Below, piece after piece: positions 61,675 through 64,000 of a stretch of DNA of 64,000 nucleotides. The notes under the pieces are model-generated. The model saw nothing but the letters and a program-made list of their open reading frames with translations. It was not told the origin of the DNA and did not search any database. The first letter of the stretch is position 1. Each line of letters opens with the position of its first letter. Position numbers and translations under genes: made by a program. The stretch is from Paraniabella defluvii (GTDB lineage Bacteria > Bacteroidota > Bacteroidia > Chitinophagales > Chitinophagaceae): the NCBI GenBank assembly GCA_019316985.1, contig CP079215.1, forward strand, positions 4,526,001-4,590,000, given 5' to 3'.

Positions 61675-61948
61675 TTATTTTTTCTTAGCTGCTGCTTTTT
61701 TGGAGCTGCTTTCTTAGGAGCCGCTGCTTTTTTGGAGCCGCTTTCTTAGGAGCTGCTGCTTTTTTGAGCTGCCGCTTTCTTAGGAGCTGCTGCTTTTTTA
61801 GGAGCCGCTGCTTTTTTTTGGAGCCGCTTTTTTGGGAGCTGCCGCCTTTTTGGGAGCTGCTTTCTTAGCTGCTGCTTTTTTTTGGAGCTGCTTTCTTAGG
61901 AGCCGCTGCTTTTTTTGGAGCTGCTTTTTTAGCTGCTGCTTTTGCCAT
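61675..61948 (-). CDS. Lys/Ala/Pro-rich histone-H1-like protein (frameshifted)
   Basis: About 91 residues starting MAKAAAKKAAPKKAAAPKKA and ending AAKKK, built from AAPKKA/AAKKA-type repeats with no hydrophobic core. The A/T homopolymers (TTTTTT runs) contain several indels, so the exact repeat number is uncertain. Similar proteins (HC1/HC2, histone H1-like) bind DNA and condense the chromosome. It stands alone between rpmA and polX, followed by its own terminator. Confidence 0.75.
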
Positions 61949-62084
61949 TTGATTTTGAATTTAATTGATTAGTAAATGGGTTATCGATGGTAAAATTATA
62001 GAAATTTAGAATACCGTCAAATTTTTTTTTCCACAATTTATTAAGGCACAAGTAGTAGTTATTCACAAATCGTCCTGCAAGCAT

Positions 62085-62110
62085 AAAAAGTCCCGCTGTT
62101 TTGCGGGACC
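62085..62110 (-). terminator. Terminator of the rplU-rpmA operon
   Basis: 7-bp stem GTCCCGC/GCGGGAC with a 6-nt loop and, on the minus strand, a T run, 27 bp past the rpmA stop. Confidence 0.85.
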
Positions 62111-62136
62111 AAATAGTATCCAGAAAAAATATATTC

Positions 62137-62397
62137 CTAAGCGAGCTGCTTCAGAAACAGAAACGAAAGTTCTGTCTTTCCTCCCTTTTTGAATTCTACC
62201 ACACCGTCAGTTAATGCAAATAAAGTAAAATCTTTACCTACACCTACGTTAGTGCCGGGATGATAAACAGTACCACGCTGACGAACGATAACATTACCCG
62301 CAATAGCAGGTTGTCCGCCAAATATTTTAACACCTAATCTTTTGCTTTCCGAATCGCGACCATTTTTTACACTACCTTCGCCTTTCTTATGTGCCAT
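62137..62397 (-). CDS. rpmA: 50S ribosomal protein L27
   Basis: Intact, 86 residues. MAHKKGEGSVKNGRDSESKR, LGVKIFGGQPAIAGNVIVRQ and RGTVYHPGTNVGVGKDFTLF are the conserved L27 sequence. The N-terminus begins AHKKG directly, without the cleavable extension found in Firmicutes. Sits downstream of rplU as usual. Confidence 0.97.
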   Translation of the reverse strand: MAHKKGEGSVKNGRDSESKRLGVKIFGGQPAIAGNVIVRQRGTVYHPGTNVGVGKDFTLFALTDGVVEFKKGGKTELSFLFLKQLA

Positions 62398-62456
62398 AGT
62401 AAATTATTTAAAGTTGATATTGATAGAAGTTTTATAAAAGATTGTTAACTGATATA

Positions 62457-62755
62457 TTAAGCTATACCGGTTACTTTAATTTTTGTATAGGCGGTACGGT
62501 GCCCTTTCTTTTATGAAAACCTTTTCTTCTTTTAGTTTTATAAGCAATAACAGTATCGCCTTTGATATGATCAACGATTTCGGCGCTAACTTTTGCTTTA
62601 TTATCGGCGCCAACAGACAGTTTTCCATCAGCGTGTACAAAAAGTACATCTAAGTTAATAGAGTCACCCGCTTTGCCTTCCAGGTGTGGAACAAATAATG
62701 TCTGATCCTTTTCAACTTTGTATTGTTGGCCTGCTACCTTAATTACTGCTATCAT
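62457..62755 (-). CDS. rplU: 50S ribosomal protein L21 (frameshifted near the end)
   Basis: About 99 residues. MIAVIKVAGQQYKVEKDQTL, VFVHADGKLSVGADNK, SAEIVDHIKGDTVIAYKTKR and KGFHKRKG; a single indel near 62495 gives the normal C-terminus HRTAYTKIKVTGIA. A truncated essential ribosomal protein is good evidence that the frameshift is a sequence error. Confidence 0.96.
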
Positions 62756-62773
62756 CTTTTAAAAATTAGGCGG

Positions 62774-62781
62774 CAAAGGTA
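62774..62781 (-). promoter_or_regulatory. -7 element TACCTTTG of rplU-rpmA
   Basis: Perfect TAnnTTTG on the minus strand, 19 bp before the rplU ATG. Confidence 0.65.
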
Positions 62782-62833
62782 GTTATTATTTCCGATAAAT
62801 CAATAATAAAAATAAACTTTATGCAAATGATTT

Positions 62834-62863
62834 TTTGCAACTAGGTTTGTCCTGTTATTTTTG
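62834..62863 (+). promoter_or_regulatory. Promoter of the GH3 gene (TTTG and TATTTTTG)
   Basis: TTTG at 62834-62837 and TATTTTTG at 62856-62863, 18 bp apart, 46 bp before ATG 62910. Confidence 0.6.
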
Positions 62864-62909
62864 CTTACATTTGATTGCCTGATATTCCCATTAAAAGTTT
62901 CGTAAGTTA

Positions 62910-64000
62910 ATGAAAATCAAATCATTTTTAGCAAAGCCGTTTGCTTCTATCGTTTATAAAAATATAAGGAAAGGCATGCTAACAGCTGTAGCTGATCAAC
63001 AGGCTATACTTAAAAACCTGATTAAAGTTGGTAAATCTACGCAATTTGGAAGAGATCACAAGCTGGACACAGTAACCGGTTATGAAGAATTTCAGCAGGC
63101 TGTACCCGTAAGAGATTATGAAGCTTTTACTCCCTATATTAATATGATCAAGGAGGAAAGCACAATGTTTTATGGAAAGGAGTACCTATTTATTTTGCGA
63201 AAACATCGGGCACTACCAGTGGTACCAAGTATATACCTATCACCAAAGACTCGATCGGAAATCATATTAACTCGGCGCGCAATGCCTTATTATGCTATAT
63301 GGCCGAAACAGGCAATCACCAGTTTGCTGATGGAAAGATGATCTTTCTGAGCGGATCGCCGGAGCTGGAAAGAATAGGGGATTCCTACCGGACGGTTAAG
63401 CGGTATTGTGAACCACCATGTACCCAGGTATTTGCGCAAAAACCAGTTGCCCGATTATGAAACCAATTGTATTGAAGACTGGGAAACCAAGTTAAACAAG
63501 GTAGTAGATGAAACCCTGGGACAAAACATGACGCTGATCAGCGGCATACCGCCATGGGTGCAAATGTATTTTGATGAGATTATTAAACGCACGAGTAAAC
63601 CTGTAGGAGAAGTGTTCCCCGACTTTTCGGTAATGGTGTATGGCGGGGTGAACTTTGAACCGTACAAAACCAAACTACTCCAGAGTATTGGCCGCAAAAT
63701 AGATGGTATAGAAACATTCCCTGCTTCGGAAGGTTTTTTCGCGTTCCAGGACAGCCAGACAGAGCCGGGTTTGCTGCTCAACACCAACAGCGGTATTTTC
63801 TTCGAGTTTATACCGGAAGATGAAATAGGCAGCGAGCATCCCAAACGAATTTCGCTGAAGGATGTAAAAACAGGCGTCAATTATGCATTGATCATTAATA
63901 GCAACGCCGGGTTGTGGGGATATAATATTGGCGACATGGTGAAGTTTGTTTCTACCGAGCCCTACAGGCTGGTTGTAACAGGTCGTACCAAGCACTTTAT
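62910..64000 (+). CDS. GH3-family acyl-adenylating enzyme, 5' part (frameshifted, cut by window edge)
   Basis: MKIKSFLAKPFASIVYKNIR, KNLIKVGKSTQFGRDHKLD, VPVRDYEAFTPYINMI, then after shifts near 63190 and 63400 the adenylation loop TSGTTSGTKYIPIT, NHHVPRYLRKNQLPDYETN, GIPPWVQMYFDEII, FEPYKTKLLQSIGRKIDGIE, FPASEGFFAFQDSQ and NYALIINSNAGLWGYNIGDM. These are the motifs of the plant GH3 (JAR1-like) amide synthetase fold, common in Bacteroidota. The bacterial substrate is not established. The gene continues past 64000. Confidence 0.9.

Noticed and set aside
1..64000. Programmed frameshifting as explanation of split genes
   Set aside because: Breaks occur in almost every family, at unrelated sites and in both directions, without slippery-site and hairpin combinations. 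Sequence error is simpler.

Overview
The window looks like a chromosomal segment of a Bacteroidota bacterium, most likely Chitinophagaceae-like. This is inferred from TAnnTTTG-type -7 promoter elements (found before ssrA, rplU, rseP, a DUF3276 gene, trhO and hisG), the protein families present (DUF3276/PUR, DUF4142, SatD, GH3-type adenylase, bifunctional HisB and HisIE) and moderate GC content. Many genes, including essential ones such as rplU and rseP, are split by one-base frameshifts, often in short homopolymers. They are best read as uncorrected sequencing errors, so gene coordinates below span the restored genes and breakpoints are approximate.

Layout. 0-6.1 kb: stress and ion genes (DUF892, DUF4142, a lipoprotein, a KefB-type antiporter, a ClC protein with CBS domains). 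6.5-14.5 kb: a saccharide locus made of two convergent operons, one with two GT-B glycosyltransferases, a GmhB-like HAD phosphatase and a GT9 enzyme, the other with a NodU/TobZ-type carbamoyltransferase, a GT2 enzyme and a second GT9. 15-21.3 kb: MscS, DUF72, a PAS histidine kinase with response regulator, a HEAT protein, and a divergent HxlR regulator/DsbA-like pair with a palindromic site between them. 21.4-23.3 kb: a TetR gene, then a gene-poor stretch with a duplicated 77-bp repeat. 23.3-31.9 kb: AraC regulator, S41 peptidase, ABC-F ATPase, bleomycin-hydrolase-like peptidase, Gfo/Idh/MocA oxidoreductase, VOC and DinB proteins.

32.2-40.7 kb holds a complete histidine operon on the minus strand, in the order hisG-D-C-B-NUDIX-H-GNAT-A-F-IE. 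It is preceded by a promoter, a His-rich leader peptide and a classical three-hairpin attenuator. Divergent from it is a SatD regulator gene overlapping a DUF3307 membrane-protein gene. Between the two transcription units lie four inverted-repeat half-site pairs, each beginning TATCGGCT and spaced exactly 28 bp apart, a probable operator array.

42.3-56.7 kb: DnaQ-like exonuclease, dolichol-phosphate-mannose-synthase-like GT2, DUF4268, esterase, beta-CASP RNase-like MBL protein, penicillin acylase, trhO, a DUF1003 protein with a heptad-repeat tail, a ROK kinase paired with an ATP-grasp-like protein, an MsbA-type ABC exporter and a rhomboid protease. 57-64 kb: tmRNA (tag GNTQYAMAA), rseP, DUF3276, PHP-type DNA polymerase X, a histone-H1-like Lys/Ala protein, rpmA, rplU and the start of a GH3-family gene cut by the right edge. 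No tRNA, rRNA, CRISPR array or intact insertion sequence was seen.
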